DNA from: Rhizophlyctis rosea
Taxonomy: Eukaryota > Chytridiomycota > Chytridiomycetes > Rhizophlyctidales > Rhizophlyctidaceae
Direction: 5' to 3'
Assembly (NCBI GenBank): GCA_027596075.1
Contig: JADGJC010000271.1
Location: 17,324 to 56,549, forward strand
DNA: 39,226 nucleotides
Notes under the pieces: generated by a model
Databases searched by the model: none
What the model was told of the DNA's origin: nothing
The model's input: only the letters and a program-made list of their open reading frames with translations
Shown: positions 23,666 to 33,931 of the stretch, piece after piece
Position numbering within the stretch: the first letter of the stretch is position 1
How the letters are laid out: every line of letters starts with the position of its first letter
Position numbers and translations under genes: made by a program

Positions 23666-26458
23666 ATGACTAAACCAACAACTCAATGGCACTCCAACGC
23701 CATTCACCAGCCAGCACCACCACAAGAGTCCCTCGGCATTGCTCCAATTCTTGAACCCGGCTTCTCTCCCCAATCCTCAAATATGACTGTTACCCTGGAC
23801 CGTCAAGAAACTCAAACACTCGGTCACAAATCCGCCAATCAGCCCCACGACATACCCACCCCATCCCACTTTGCCATTGAGAAGAAAGCCAAATCAGTTG
23901 CAAGGCACAACGTGTCTGTTGCCGTCTTCACGGATCGAACGCTGTATGCTACGGGTGGATGGATTGAGGGAAGGGTTGTGGTGCGCGTCAAGAAGGAGAA
24001 GGATGTCAAGTTGGGGATGGTTGTTGTGGAAGTTGCTGGGTTTGAAGGTCAGCGTGGCAGTCGACACACACTGATTCACTCCATATCCTGAAACTTCATT
24101 TGTCAATATCATCCACACAACAGAAACACTCAAAAAGAGCAAAAGTGCACCTGGCTCCTACAAACTACTTGTTCACCACTCTCAAGCTCTCCAATCCCCA
24201 TACCTTCCACCGACGGACCTGGTCCACCCAGGCCCACCCGATGAGCACGGCATGTGGGCTGCCAATGCAGGAACCTTTACCCTGCCGTTTCGTTTGCCAA
24301 TCGGACCTATTGCAGGCAGGCCGTCGGATGAATGGCCTGAGAGCGCAAAAAATGTTACGGTGGTAGTTTCAGGAGTCATGCCGCTCCCGGGAAGTTTCTG
24401 GAGTGCGAAGGAAGGTGGAGTGAGATATATTATCGGGTGGTGAGTAGAATATCCGAGTGCAACCCACATCTCAACCCAGTGTCCCTATCTCATATCACGC
24501 AAAACCCAACAGCACCCTCCATTCCAAATTCCACAACAAACCCCACCGCCCAATCAAAGCCTACCGCGACATCCGCGTCGTCGAAACCGCGCCGCTAACT
24601 TGCCAGCCTCACTTCTCACCAACCTTCCCCGAAGGCACGCCCTTCATCGTGGAAGGCGCAAAGGCCGTGAAGGGGCCATATCTTTTTGGATTTGGCGAGC
24701 GTGGCACGGTGCATGTCAAGGCCAGCGTGCGCGTGCCGGAAGTGGATGATGGGCAGTGGGGTGGACAGGGAACGTTGGGTGCGGAGCATGATGGGGTGTG
24801 GATTGCTGGTGGTGTGGGGTTTGTGGGGGTGGAGATTTTGAATAAGTCGAAGAGGAAGGTGAGGATAGGGTCGGACTATAGCTTCCTCGACTGACTCTTA
24901 TACATATATCAACTAATGATCTTATCTTCCCTTCCAGGTCGACACCCTCTCCCTGACCCTAATCCGCCGTCTCAAAACCTTCGCCGACGACCCCAACCCA
25001 CCCCAACATACCGGCCTCACAACCACCCAAACTCCAACTCTCACACCCGTCACTTTCGCCCGCGTCCCCGTCGCTTCCCGCACCTTCCGGTCTGGTGCCG
25101 TCCCCAAACATGCGGGCAAAGTCATTGCAAGCAAACGCTATGCTGGAGACGGGTGGGCGGAGGAAGAGGGTGGGGCGTTGAGTAAGAGGCCGTGGGAGGG
25201 TGGTAACGCAACGCAGGAGAAGAAGGGGAGGGAGTGGTGGGATGGGGTACTGCCGGGGGAGGAGAGTAATGTTGTGGTGGATTTGATTGTTCCGGTATGT
25301 TTTTGTTGATCATCTACCTGCTTTCACGATGTATTAACTCACAATCCCATCAAATATTAGGCTCATGCACGCTCCATCCGCTACGCAACTTTGGTGGACG
25401 TCTCCTATGTCGTGCAGGTCGCTGTCTTTGTTGATGGAGAGTGAGTAAACTTCGATAAGGCGCAATCAAGGGCCTTTGAAGATGCTCAAAAGCTCACATA
25501 TGCCATGGTTCCATTTCTCACACAAAATAGCAACAAACCAATCACAACCGAAATCCCCATCACAATCCTCCACCCCGCCTCCCTATTCCGCTCCCTCCCA
25601 ACCCTCACAATCCACAAAACAACCCACAAGCAATCTGCCACCGCCCTCCCAACCACCGAAACCATCGAACCAACCAACAGCCGCGAAGCCCTCGACACCT
25701 TCCACCCCGAAGTAGTGGAAGCAACCCCCACCGAAAACCCCTCCGCCGCCATTGCCCCCTCCGCTGAAGCACCGTTCTACCAAAAACGCGCGAGCACAGC
25801 TACGGTAGAAGAAACCCTCGACCGCGCCGAGACGCTCGCCCGTTCCTCATTGGAGGAAATAAGACGCTTCGACGTCCGCAGCGTATCTGCAAGACGGAAA
25901 GTTAGTGCAGACCTTATGGAGATTCCGCGTACGGTTTTACCTGTTGGTGCGGAGAGTGAAATTGGCGATGAGGGAGGGAGGGAGAGTCGATATGATACGG
26001 CGCAGACGCATCAGGGGTATGGTGTTGGGACGTATAATTCGGGAATGAAGAACCGATACGTGGCGCCTCTTGCGACGTTTTCGAGGAGTGGGTCCGTCCG
26101 AAACACACCTACCACCCACACACACGCTCGAAACCCCCAATCCCGTACATCCTCAACATCCCTAACACGTAATCCCCTCACCTCCACCGCACAACGAACC
26201 TCCACCGGCAGCAACAATCCCAAACCGCCGTCACCCTCCCCCGCAGCATTAGCCCAACGCTCGGGCGTGCAGGGGTTAGGTTTACCAACTAGTAGGGAAA
26301 TGAACGGCGGGAGGGATATTAGTCCGTCGAGTCAGATGACTGGTGTGAGTTTAAGTGGGGTTTTGGATGGGTATTATGGAGGGGAGAGGGGGAAGGAGGA
26401 GGATGTTAGGGGTAGTATTGATAGGATGTTTGAGGGGGTTAGGAGTGTCGTTGTTTGA
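23666..26458 (+). CDS. Arrestin-like (alpha-arrestin family) protein
   Basis: Six exons, 23666-24047, 24124-24439, 24480-24858, 24938-25294, 25361-25440 and 25531-26458, give about 813 residues. The N-terminal arrestin fold begins near residue 80 (VARHNVSVAVFTDRTLYATG, then GGWIEGRVVVRV) and includes GTFTLPFRLPIGP and GVRYIIG. The C-terminal arrestin half covers about 240-525, with strands such as GGVGFVGVEILNKSKRKV and a closing TEIPITILHPASLF. A long disordered Ser/Thr/Pro-rich tail follows. Fungal alpha-arrestins act as ubiquitin-ligase adaptors for plasma-membrane transporters or in pH signalling (Rim8/PalF). I see no PPxY ligase-binding motif, so the partner is unclear. The ATG at 23666 (ACGAAAATG) is chosen because the frame upstream of it does not look coding. 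The intron at 24440 is the shortest, 40 bp, so that junction is the least certain. Confidence 0.83.
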
Positions 26459-29400
26459 TTTGGGAGGTGAGGAGGTGGGTTATTTCTGATTCTTTGTATC
26501 GATATTCCTTTGAATGCAATCTTATCACTGTATTCCCGGACCAATTGACTGTACTGTGTCTTTCCTACTATAATATCCCTCCGCTTGGGAGGAAAATGAA
26601 GTCGATTTTCATCCGGAAATGAGGCGCGCGGCTTGCGCTGCTCAGTGTGCTGATGCAAGGATGGGGTCCATAAAATTGAGAACCACAGGAAAAGATGAAT
26701 ATCAAGCTCTGAATGCTCCCAATGACGTTCGCTGATCAGGTGTATACTATTTCATTGCTGGTTGGACCATTGCTCAGTCCGTTTCCAATGCTCCATTCGC
26801 ATCACGGCACTAACCTGGTTCAAGGGTTCTGCAAGCATATGAATTCAGCTGTGGAACTGCTTCTTTTTGTGAAAACGGCTTCTTCATGAGGATTTTGAAG
26901 TCAAGATGTGTGGTGCATGGAACTTCAAAAAGAAGCAATGCCTCTGTTGGTCGTCATTCATGTAATCATGTGACAGAAGGTCAAGCACCATCGTCATCAT
27001 GTTTTGTACGATGACGTTGCCATTTCATCATCTTCAATCACTATTTAAAGAACAAGAATGAAATTTGTTTGAACGTCGAGAAGATGCTGATGCCGATAAT
27101 GATGACATCCACTGCGTTCCTGTATCGGCAACGATGTGCAGGTGATTTGTTTGTTCAACTGGCCAGCAATCTGAGTATCAATCAAAAAAGCGTTCAGACT
27201 TGCGCAGACAGAACTGACAGAGTTCGTCTTTCGAATTCTCTTCTCACTTGATGTCACTTTCTTTTCTGCACTTCCTGTTTCCCCAATCATCTTTTTAGAA
27301 ACCGTGGCTTGTCATGCACCTTATACGAGCAGGTCATTTCATACCCAGAAGGCATGTACGACTATTCAGCGTTGACTGAAAGAATGAAATTTGCCCACCA
27401 ACCCGAGCTCCCCAACAGCAGGCTTCCAAAGCGTTTCCGAGCCTTTGAGTGCCCCTCAGATTCTTGGATCCTTCTTTTTCATGGTTCAGTCTGACCGAAT
27501 ACAGGTCTACTTGTAGGTAAAGTTGCATATTTGGACAGGTCTTGCATCATTGCAAGAAGATCAGAAACAAAAATATAGGTGAGGATCTCCTCGATGAGAG
27601 CACATGTTCTCGGGAACTCTTATTGGCCATCCGGAAGTGATGGATGCTGAGAACGCAAAAGGAAGTGCAGTTCAGATCAGACTGGGGCGGTCAATGACGG
27701 CCGAATCAATCAAGACGGACATCAATAAAATGAAGTAAATGACTTCACAAATACTAGGATTGAGCCGCTGCGGCTAGTATGCGCGTAGAACGCTGATTCA
27801 AAGTCGTAGACATCAGAACCATGCAGAGTGCGCAGCGTTTTCTATGACGTTTATCATAGAAAAGGAAGGGTTCATTTGCTAGTAGATAAAAAGTGAGTGC
27901 AGCATAACGATTGACGAATTGAAGGCGCCATGCGGATGAACACATGGGCAACTTGAACCTTGGCGCAGTCAAGGTGGAACTTAGGGAGGGTCCAACTGAA
28001 GAACAGATGTCATGAATCCGCTCAGGGATATGTAGACCTGGAATCTGGCCCTTGCAGTCCTGTTTGGACTGTTGAAGAGGCCAAGTCCGGCAGGTATTCT
28101 GCAGTGGAAGGTACAATAGTGATGCAACATCCAGACGTACGACACACAAGTGCAACGTCACCGGGAACAACCAGAAGGGATGACAGCACAATCCATGTTG
28201 TGATACTCTCATGATTGAGACCATGCCCCAGCCCAGCGGATTTCAAGTCTGAGATACAGATCATCTTCAATATCAAATCCAATCGGCGGACACTCGTACA
28301 GACACAATATGTACTTTGCTCTTCCCGATTCCACTTCATTCAGTCATTTGCTAAATTCGATGACATCAAACGGCAAATTCGAGCAAGCTACATTGTATGG
28401 ATACGTTGTTCACAAGAGGTTTTGCCTTTGTCACGCCAGTAGAGTGCCACCGTGCATGCGCTGCGATCCTTTTTTTCCTCTCATGTTTTCAAAATATGGA
28501 AGGAACGTCTCTATGTTGGCGCCAAAAAAAGGCTATATGAAGTTATCACATAGACTTGCAAGCCATGCATGAATGACCTTGCAACATGCATCATGTGGGT
28601 TCCTACCCATACGAGACCTGTCGGGGCACTCAGGAGATGGGATTTTGTTTGTAATTAAGATGCTCACATCGATTACGTAAGCCACTTCTGTGGAGTGGAC
28701 GGCAGTGTCGTTGAATGACCATTATCTTTTTCCCCTGAATGACTCCGACTCAAACCCATTTCAAGCTCGTATCCGACTGTCAAAAGCCCAATGCTTCGAC
28801 GTGGCTCCTTACCATCCATCATGCCATCCCACGCATATATCTGTGTGAATGCGCTCGTCACATGAAACGCAAGTTTACTTTTCCTTCCGTCTGAGGGTCG
28901 GTTCATGTTTGTTGAAAGCGAAGAAGCAAAGCGGAGGGGATACCACCGCTAGGGAATAGAATAAATGGCGTAGGAAGTCCATTTAATGCATGGGAATGGT
29001 AGGGAATATTCCACAGTGAGATTCTTTTGACTTGGTGTTTTCTCTACTCGTTCCATTCTACCTGATGGCTGGAAAATGGATTATTCTCAGCAAGTGCGGG
29101 GGGATAGCAGAATGAGCAGCATCAGACGACTCATGTGAATCATGGAATGAGAGGGGACAAAAAAAGGACAATTACTAAGGAGTGCGCATGAGACTGGACT
29201 ACTCGAGCAGCTTTCGGAATTGAGCGACTAATCCGAGTTCAGAACTACCGATAATCAATACCGTCCTCACATGCAAAACAAACGCTTGTTGTCATCCACT
29301 AGCACCCGATCTCTTAGACCTTTCCCCTGTATGATACACCGACTGCCCTTGCAAACATAATGGAAGATGTCAGACGGACATTCGCAGGCTTGTATGAACG

Positions 29401-30013
29401 GTTCGGAGTCGGTGGTGCATCATCTGATGGAGTTGGCAACCAACTTGACTTCCTTTTTTTGCTGCGTACTGAACACATCATCTGTTGGTCAGTCTCCAGC
29501 GCTTCTGGTGCGTGGAGACGATTCACACTTCTGATAGGTAAAGGAAACATGCTCATCCATAAGGTAGTAAGGTTGTTCAAATCCTCCAATGTGAGTATAT
29601 TGAGATGGAGTGGGCATGTTGTTTGAGTTTTGAGGATGGATAAATGGCGTCTGTTCCATGATGTCTACGTTGGAGTTGGGATTCATCAAATACGCTTCTT
29701 TCACGCCGGTGCAACAGAGCTTAGTGGCGAAAAAAAGGAAATTGGGTGACCAATTCGTCAATTTCGAAGCAGATGATGGGCTCTCAAACTCAGCGACAAG
29801 ATCTCTCACACGGATTCCCTCATATTGTTCAGTGTTTACCAATCTTTGTCTGGAGCTTAGTGAGCTTCCACCCTCCCCGTCACGACATAGCACTTGAGCA
29901 CACTGCAAGATCCGTCATTTCTTTCGAGTCCCAACGCCAAATGTTACTTACGTGCCATGCGGAGGATAATGATGTGGAAAAGAAAAGGAGAACGATGGCA
30001 TCGATGTAGGTTT
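26459..30013. other. Long convergent spacer, no convincing gene
   Basis: These 3.55 kb lie between the 3' ends of the arrestin-like and deamidase-MYND genes. Frames on the minus strand at 27754-28224 (156 codons) and 29489-29908 (139 codons) are the longest. Neither shows a known motif or a clear splice partner. An 11-bp inverted repeat at 26859-26936 is weak. I see no tRNA or transposon. Confidence 0.45.
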
Positions 30014-30964
30014 TCACTTGTTGGGTTGAGATACACAAGAGAAGCCAAATTTTGGCATCCACCCCCGCATCTGCAGCTTCCTACGTGAAACAAATCTACT
30101 TCCCACAAACACCCTTATGCCCTTCCAATCCCCTCTCTGACACTCCTTCCCACAGTACCAAACCCCATGACACCTCGCACATGCCCCCCTACTCCTCCCC
30201 CCACAAACCCCACAAGCCCTCACCAAATCATGTCCATCCCCCGGGCTGATACCCCGAAACGACCTCTTATTCGCCACACCAAGCGTATCATCGAGCGGGA
30301 TAGAATGCCCCATAGAAGTGTGAGTGACGATTTTACCACTTTGCATGTCGAGAGCCGCGATGCAGAATACTTGGTTTTGAGAGTAGAGGGACCAGATGGT
30401 TGAGGGGTTTGTGGTGGTAGCATTCATGCCCGGGAATTTCAGGTCGAGGGATTCGTTGATTTGGTGGAAGCCGCATTCTGTGATGGCGTTTTTGATGGAG
30501 GTGTAGAGGGGAGGGTGTTGGGTGTTGTGATGGTTATCGTTTTGGTGGCCTCCGACAAGGTGGACAATGACGTCTGATTTGGTACGGGTGGCGAAGGTCT
30601 TGGTGAGTTCTTGTTTTAGGGTCTGGAGAGGTTGGTTGCGTATGATACCGCCGAGAAGGGTTTCGAGACTGATGTGGGCGGCGAAAGCGAGGGGGTGTGG
30701 TGTGGGAGAATAGGCGAACACGGCGACGCAGGAGAAGATTTCGTAGGTTGTTAGGTAGTGGGGGCAGGCTTTGGATGCGTATTCGAGGGTGGCGTAGGTG
30801 GACATGAGGAATGGATGGATGTTTTTTGGAGTTGTTAGCGATTTGTGCAGAAGGGATGTTGGGGAGATGATGGTTGGGGCGGTTGAGGTAAGGGAGAGAG
30901 AAGCGGCATGGTTTTGCGATATTTCTTCGGAGAGAATCTCGTCGTTTGATGGGCTGCTATTCAT
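30014..30964 (-). CDS. NTAN1/CheD-like deamidase domain with C-terminal MYND finger, probably frameshifted
   Basis: A single open frame from the ATG at 30964 gives 316 residues. The frame extends upstream without an ATG, so this is the first usable start. Residues 73-97 fit the Cys-deamidase pattern of CheD and N-terminal asparagine amidohydrolase NTAN1: Thr73, Cys79 in EIFSCVAVFAY, and His97 in LAFAAHISLE. VIVHLVGGHQND (133-143) parallels the VHLVGGF.DD of NTAN1, and FCIAALDMQSGKIV parallels its IAVNVKTGQI. A MYND zinc finger follows: Cys251/254, 262/265, 271 and 275, then RGDWKG. The expected His and last Cys are missing in this frame but appear in the next frame after GGG/CCC at 30120-30122, with a stop at 30096-30098. 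NTAN1 deamidates N-terminal Asn in the N-degron pathway. The activity here is inferred. An intron or an assembly error could also explain the break. Confidence 0.72.
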   Translation of the reverse strand: MNSSPSNDEILSEEISQNHAASLSLTSTAPTIISPTSLLHKSLTTPKNIHPFLMSTYATLEYASKACPHYLTTYEIFSCVAVFAYSPTPHPLAFAAHISLETLLGGIIRNQPLQTLKQELTKTFATRTKSDVIVHLVGGHQNDNHHNTQHPPLYTSIKNAITECGFHQINESLDLKFPGMNATTTNPSTIWSLYSQNQVFCIAALDMQSGKIVTHTSMGHSIPLDDTLGVANKRSFRGISPGDGHDLVRACGVCGGRSRGACARCHGVWYCGKECQRGDWKGIRVFVGSRFVSRRKLQMRGWMPKFGFSCVSQPNK

Positions 30965-31550
30965 GATGTTTGGTGGTTTGGCAGTGCAAAAAGCGGAAAA
31001 AGAGAAGCCACCATCAGTAAGAGTGGGCACTATGGCCCATGGCGGTCCTTTTATTCGCCTGTTGAGTCAACCTGAGACTAACCTGTCAAAACTCGTGACA
31101 CATTGAAACCTGTGGCTTGACGCATGTTACTTGCAAACAGACCATCATGCTTTGCTTCCTTTATAGGTGGCGGCAGAATCGGCGGAGATGGACCAAGGAA
31201 CGCACACGGCAACTACGCTCTGCCCAACAACAACAACTACATCACCTAGATCATCTTATCTTTATCCATCAAATTACACAAACATTGACTTTACGGGATA
31301 TATCCAAAGATTATAACTATCTTATTCTATATCAGTAAGGGAAAAAGGGTACTAAAAACTAAGAAATCACTGAAAACAAAATAATAAGTACGAAGTCTGC
31401 CTACTTTTACTGAAAAAACCTCGCACTATGAACATAAAGACAAGAACCAACGCGGTACGTGAAAGAACACTACGATATCAGATTCCCCTCCATCATCTAC
31501 ATCCCGCAATCTAAGTAATGTCCAACTATCGAGTTAACAGCCTCCACCCC
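30965..31550. other. Spacer between two minus-strand genes
   Basis: This stretch is the promoter side of the deamidase-MYND gene and the 3' flank of the expansin-like gene. A TATAAAG on the minus strand at 31159-31165 lies about 195 bp upstream of the ATG at 30964 and may be a TATA element. The A/T-rich part at about 31260-31430 is probably the 3' untranslated region and end of the expansin-like transcript. No gene is seen. Confidence 0.45.
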
Positions 31551-32958
31551 TTAATGGCAGTTACTGTAACACTTCTTAACGCCCCCACTCCACTTCCCAT
31601 CACAGCAACCCCCGGCACACTCACTCGCCGAGTTACACACCTCCCAATCCGCCTTCTTCGCAATGACCGGCGACCCAGAACAAGTACCATACGACTTTTG
31701 GCATTTAGAAGAAGAACAATGGTTGGTAGTCTTCCCACAGTACCCGTAAATCGAGCAACACAACCCGGAAGCGCAGTGGGCGCCACCGTATTTCGAACCA
31801 CAACGTTTACCGTCGCCGACGACGGGGTAGGAGGGTTTAGCGGTGGTGGTGGAGACTTTCTTTGTTGTTGTGGTTTTTGACGGTGTGGAGGAGGAAGAGC
31901 AAGAACCGTAGCCGTGGAGACAGGACCCGACGGCGCAATGGGCGGAGGTGTTGCCGCACCAGCCGTATTGGGAGCAGCAGAGACCGTTGGAGCATTTCTT
32001 CCCGCCGTTGTTGGGGCCGCATTTGTCGGTGGAGGAGGAGGAGCCGCCGGATGAGGATGAGCCACCGCCGGAGGAGGAGGAACCGCCGCCTGAGGAGGAG
32101 CCGGAGGTGCCGAGGTAGGAGCAGGAGATTTCGGACCAGGTTGTGTCGATTACGCCGAGGTTGTAGGCGGAGGATTCGCTTCCGGTGAGGGCGGCGAAGG
32201 ATTTGAAGGCTGTATCGGGTTGGTTGTTAGACGAAGCGGTATTAGATGGGGTAATGGCAGTTCGAGGAGACTCACCGATGTCCAAAGCACCCCACGGGCA
32301 TCCGGGGCACATATCTACGACTTGCACGACCGTGCTCCTGCCGCCGTAGCTCAACTTGAGACATTTACCGCAGTGCTCGCCGCTACCGTATTGGTTGCCG
32401 TTCTGAAATTTTACGGCAGGTCAGTTTGTTTGTAAACAATCCGACTTCATTTCGCAGCCATAACAATGTAAACATTTTCCCACGGTCAGCAAGTGGCTCG
32501 ATTTCATCTCGCGTCCGTCCTTCCCTCCTTCACCCTCGTGATGCACCACCGTTTCAGTAACTCCATATCGGCACTGCGGTTGTTTTGCTGGCATGCAGTC
32601 CACAATTACACCATCAAACGGATCGATACGGTCCCAGCGACTCCTCACAATCAGCTCGGTCCCATCAATCCAACATATGCTAGGCGGGCCATGGGAAACT
32701 CACCATGGCGACGAATTGAGACGGAACTTTGTTAAGGGCAATGCCGCAAGCGCCATATTGTTCCTAAATGATTCAAAGATATGTCAGACCAACAAACTTG
32801 TCGACATTGAACAGCCCGTGTCATATTCACACCTGAGGAGAAGCATCTCCACTTCCTTCGCCCAAACCGTAGTAAGTGGTGCGACCATTACCGCTCACAG
32901 CGAGCGCAGCGGGAAGGGCAGTGGCGAGGACCGCGAGGACGGTGGTGAAGGAGCGCAT
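31551..32958 (-). CDS. Secreted expansin-like protein with two CBM18 (hevein) chitin-binding domains
   Basis: Four exons, 32958-32833, 32763-32704, 32402-32276 and 32209-31551, give 323 residues. A signal peptide (MRSFTTVLAVLATALPAALA) is followed by an expansin/barwin-type double-psi beta-barrel: GRTTYYGLGEGSGDASPQ, EQYGACGIALN, GEHCGKCLKL, VVQVVDMCPGCPWGALDI, then TTWSEISCSYL ending near residue 136. A Ser/Gly linker leads to two hevein-type CBM18 modules (about 165-208 and 240-281), each with CCSxYGxCG, separated by a Thr/Lys linker. The end (293-323) has a further Cys cluster, CNSASECAGGCC..CYSNC. It is probably extracellular, loosening or binding chitin or plant-type polysaccharide. No hydrolase catalytic domain is present. 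The 301-bp second intron is unusually long for this window. Confidence 0.9.
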
Positions 32959-33931
32959 TGCTATGCGGTTGGTATGGAGGGTGGGAGGAGGTGTGAATGG
33001 GAATGCCGATCGCGGTGGGAAGGTGAGCGTGGGAAAGTGAAGGGCCCACCTTCTTATGACTGACCCAACCCAACCATCACAGTCTTCATCAACCTGCCGT
33101 TGTGAAATGGGTGTGTGTTTTCACAATGGTGATACAGATTACATGGCTTGCTTTTCTCCTTCCCTTCTCAGCTCGTGCGTTCAAATGCCAACGTTCCAAC
33201 GTGTGGCTTGTCATGGTTCTGGGTTTTGCATTCCATTTTGCGTGCTGTGTCACCCGGTCCATCGGAGGGATGGACGGCCGCATCGACATGCAATGAAGCT
33301 TAATTTGGTGGTATGTTAGTCATGCCGGCCCATGCGATTGAATGAAGCAGCGCCCAGTGGCTTTGCAGGGTGGCTCTTTTTTGGCCGCCAAAATGACCAT
33401 GAGGACCCCACTGCCCCTAAAATGGAACCCATGCTGGAAGCCTGTAACGCGTTTGTGTCATACAAAGGTCGTACGGACACAAAATGGGCGCGTCGAGATG
33501 GTGCGCCTGTTTATCAGTAGTTTGATCACCAATGCTGTCAGTATGATTCATACGTCCTGCTGACACACTTATGATCGGGCTGATGATTAACCGATCTTGC
33601 CGCAGTGTGACGCAATGACCAAAAAAATGAGATGGATGAGACGGCTCCGGAAAAACTCGTCGAATTCAGATTGATGGGATTGTGGAACTTTCAACACCCA
33701 CCGGGCATGGTTTTCGATGTCTTATTCGACCCATACCACCCATATCCACAATTTTTACCATGGATGGCCCATTCAATCATTTACTAATAATGCTGAACCG
33801 TCTCGCATGCGCAATATAAATAAAGAATATAGGGAGTGATATCCCTACAACCATTGACTTCAACAAAACGAATGCTCTCCACTTTCTCCATACACGTTTG
33901 ACATTTCGACATTCCCTCTCCTTCGTCGGAC
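32959..33931. other. Divergent promoter region of the expansin-like and MFS genes
   Basis: This 973-bp spacer lies between two divergent start codons. Short frames such as 33056-33319 and 33332-33563 show no family motifs. A TATA-like element lies at its right end. No repeat or RNA gene is recognised. Confidence 0.5.
33815..33822 (+). promoter_or_regulatory. Possible TATA box of the MFS gene
   Basis: TATAAATA within GCAATATAAATAAAGAAT lies about 110 bp upstream of the MFS ATG at 33932, followed by a pyrimidine- and A-rich leader. Position and sequence fit a fungal TATA element. No transcript start is visible directly. Confidence 0.45.

Noticed and set aside
26859..26936. Inverted repeat GCTTCTTTTTG ... 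CAAAAAGAAGC
   Set aside because: Only 11-12 bp with a loop of about 55 bases and low-complexity arms. Such pairs are expected by chance in a 39-kb window.
27754..28224. 156-codon minus-strand frame
   Set aside because: Cys/Leu/Arg-rich translation without motif, no splice partner, and a competing frame on the plus strand. It looks like chance.
29570..29590. GTTCAAATCC resembling a tRNA B box
   Set aside because: No A box or cloverleaf stem can be built upstream, so it is not a tRNA gene.
29314..29908. Two overlapping minus-strand frames (139 and 91 codons) downstream of the MYND gene
   Set aside because: The composition is somewhat protein-like (Ser/Pro/Asn-rich), but no domain, start context or clear intron joins them. 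It could be a decayed or fast-evolving gene; the evidence is too thin to annotate.
30965..31030. Upstream extension of the deamidase-MYND frame to 31030
   Set aside because: The codon at 31030 is GTG, not ATG. The first ATG in frame is at 30964.
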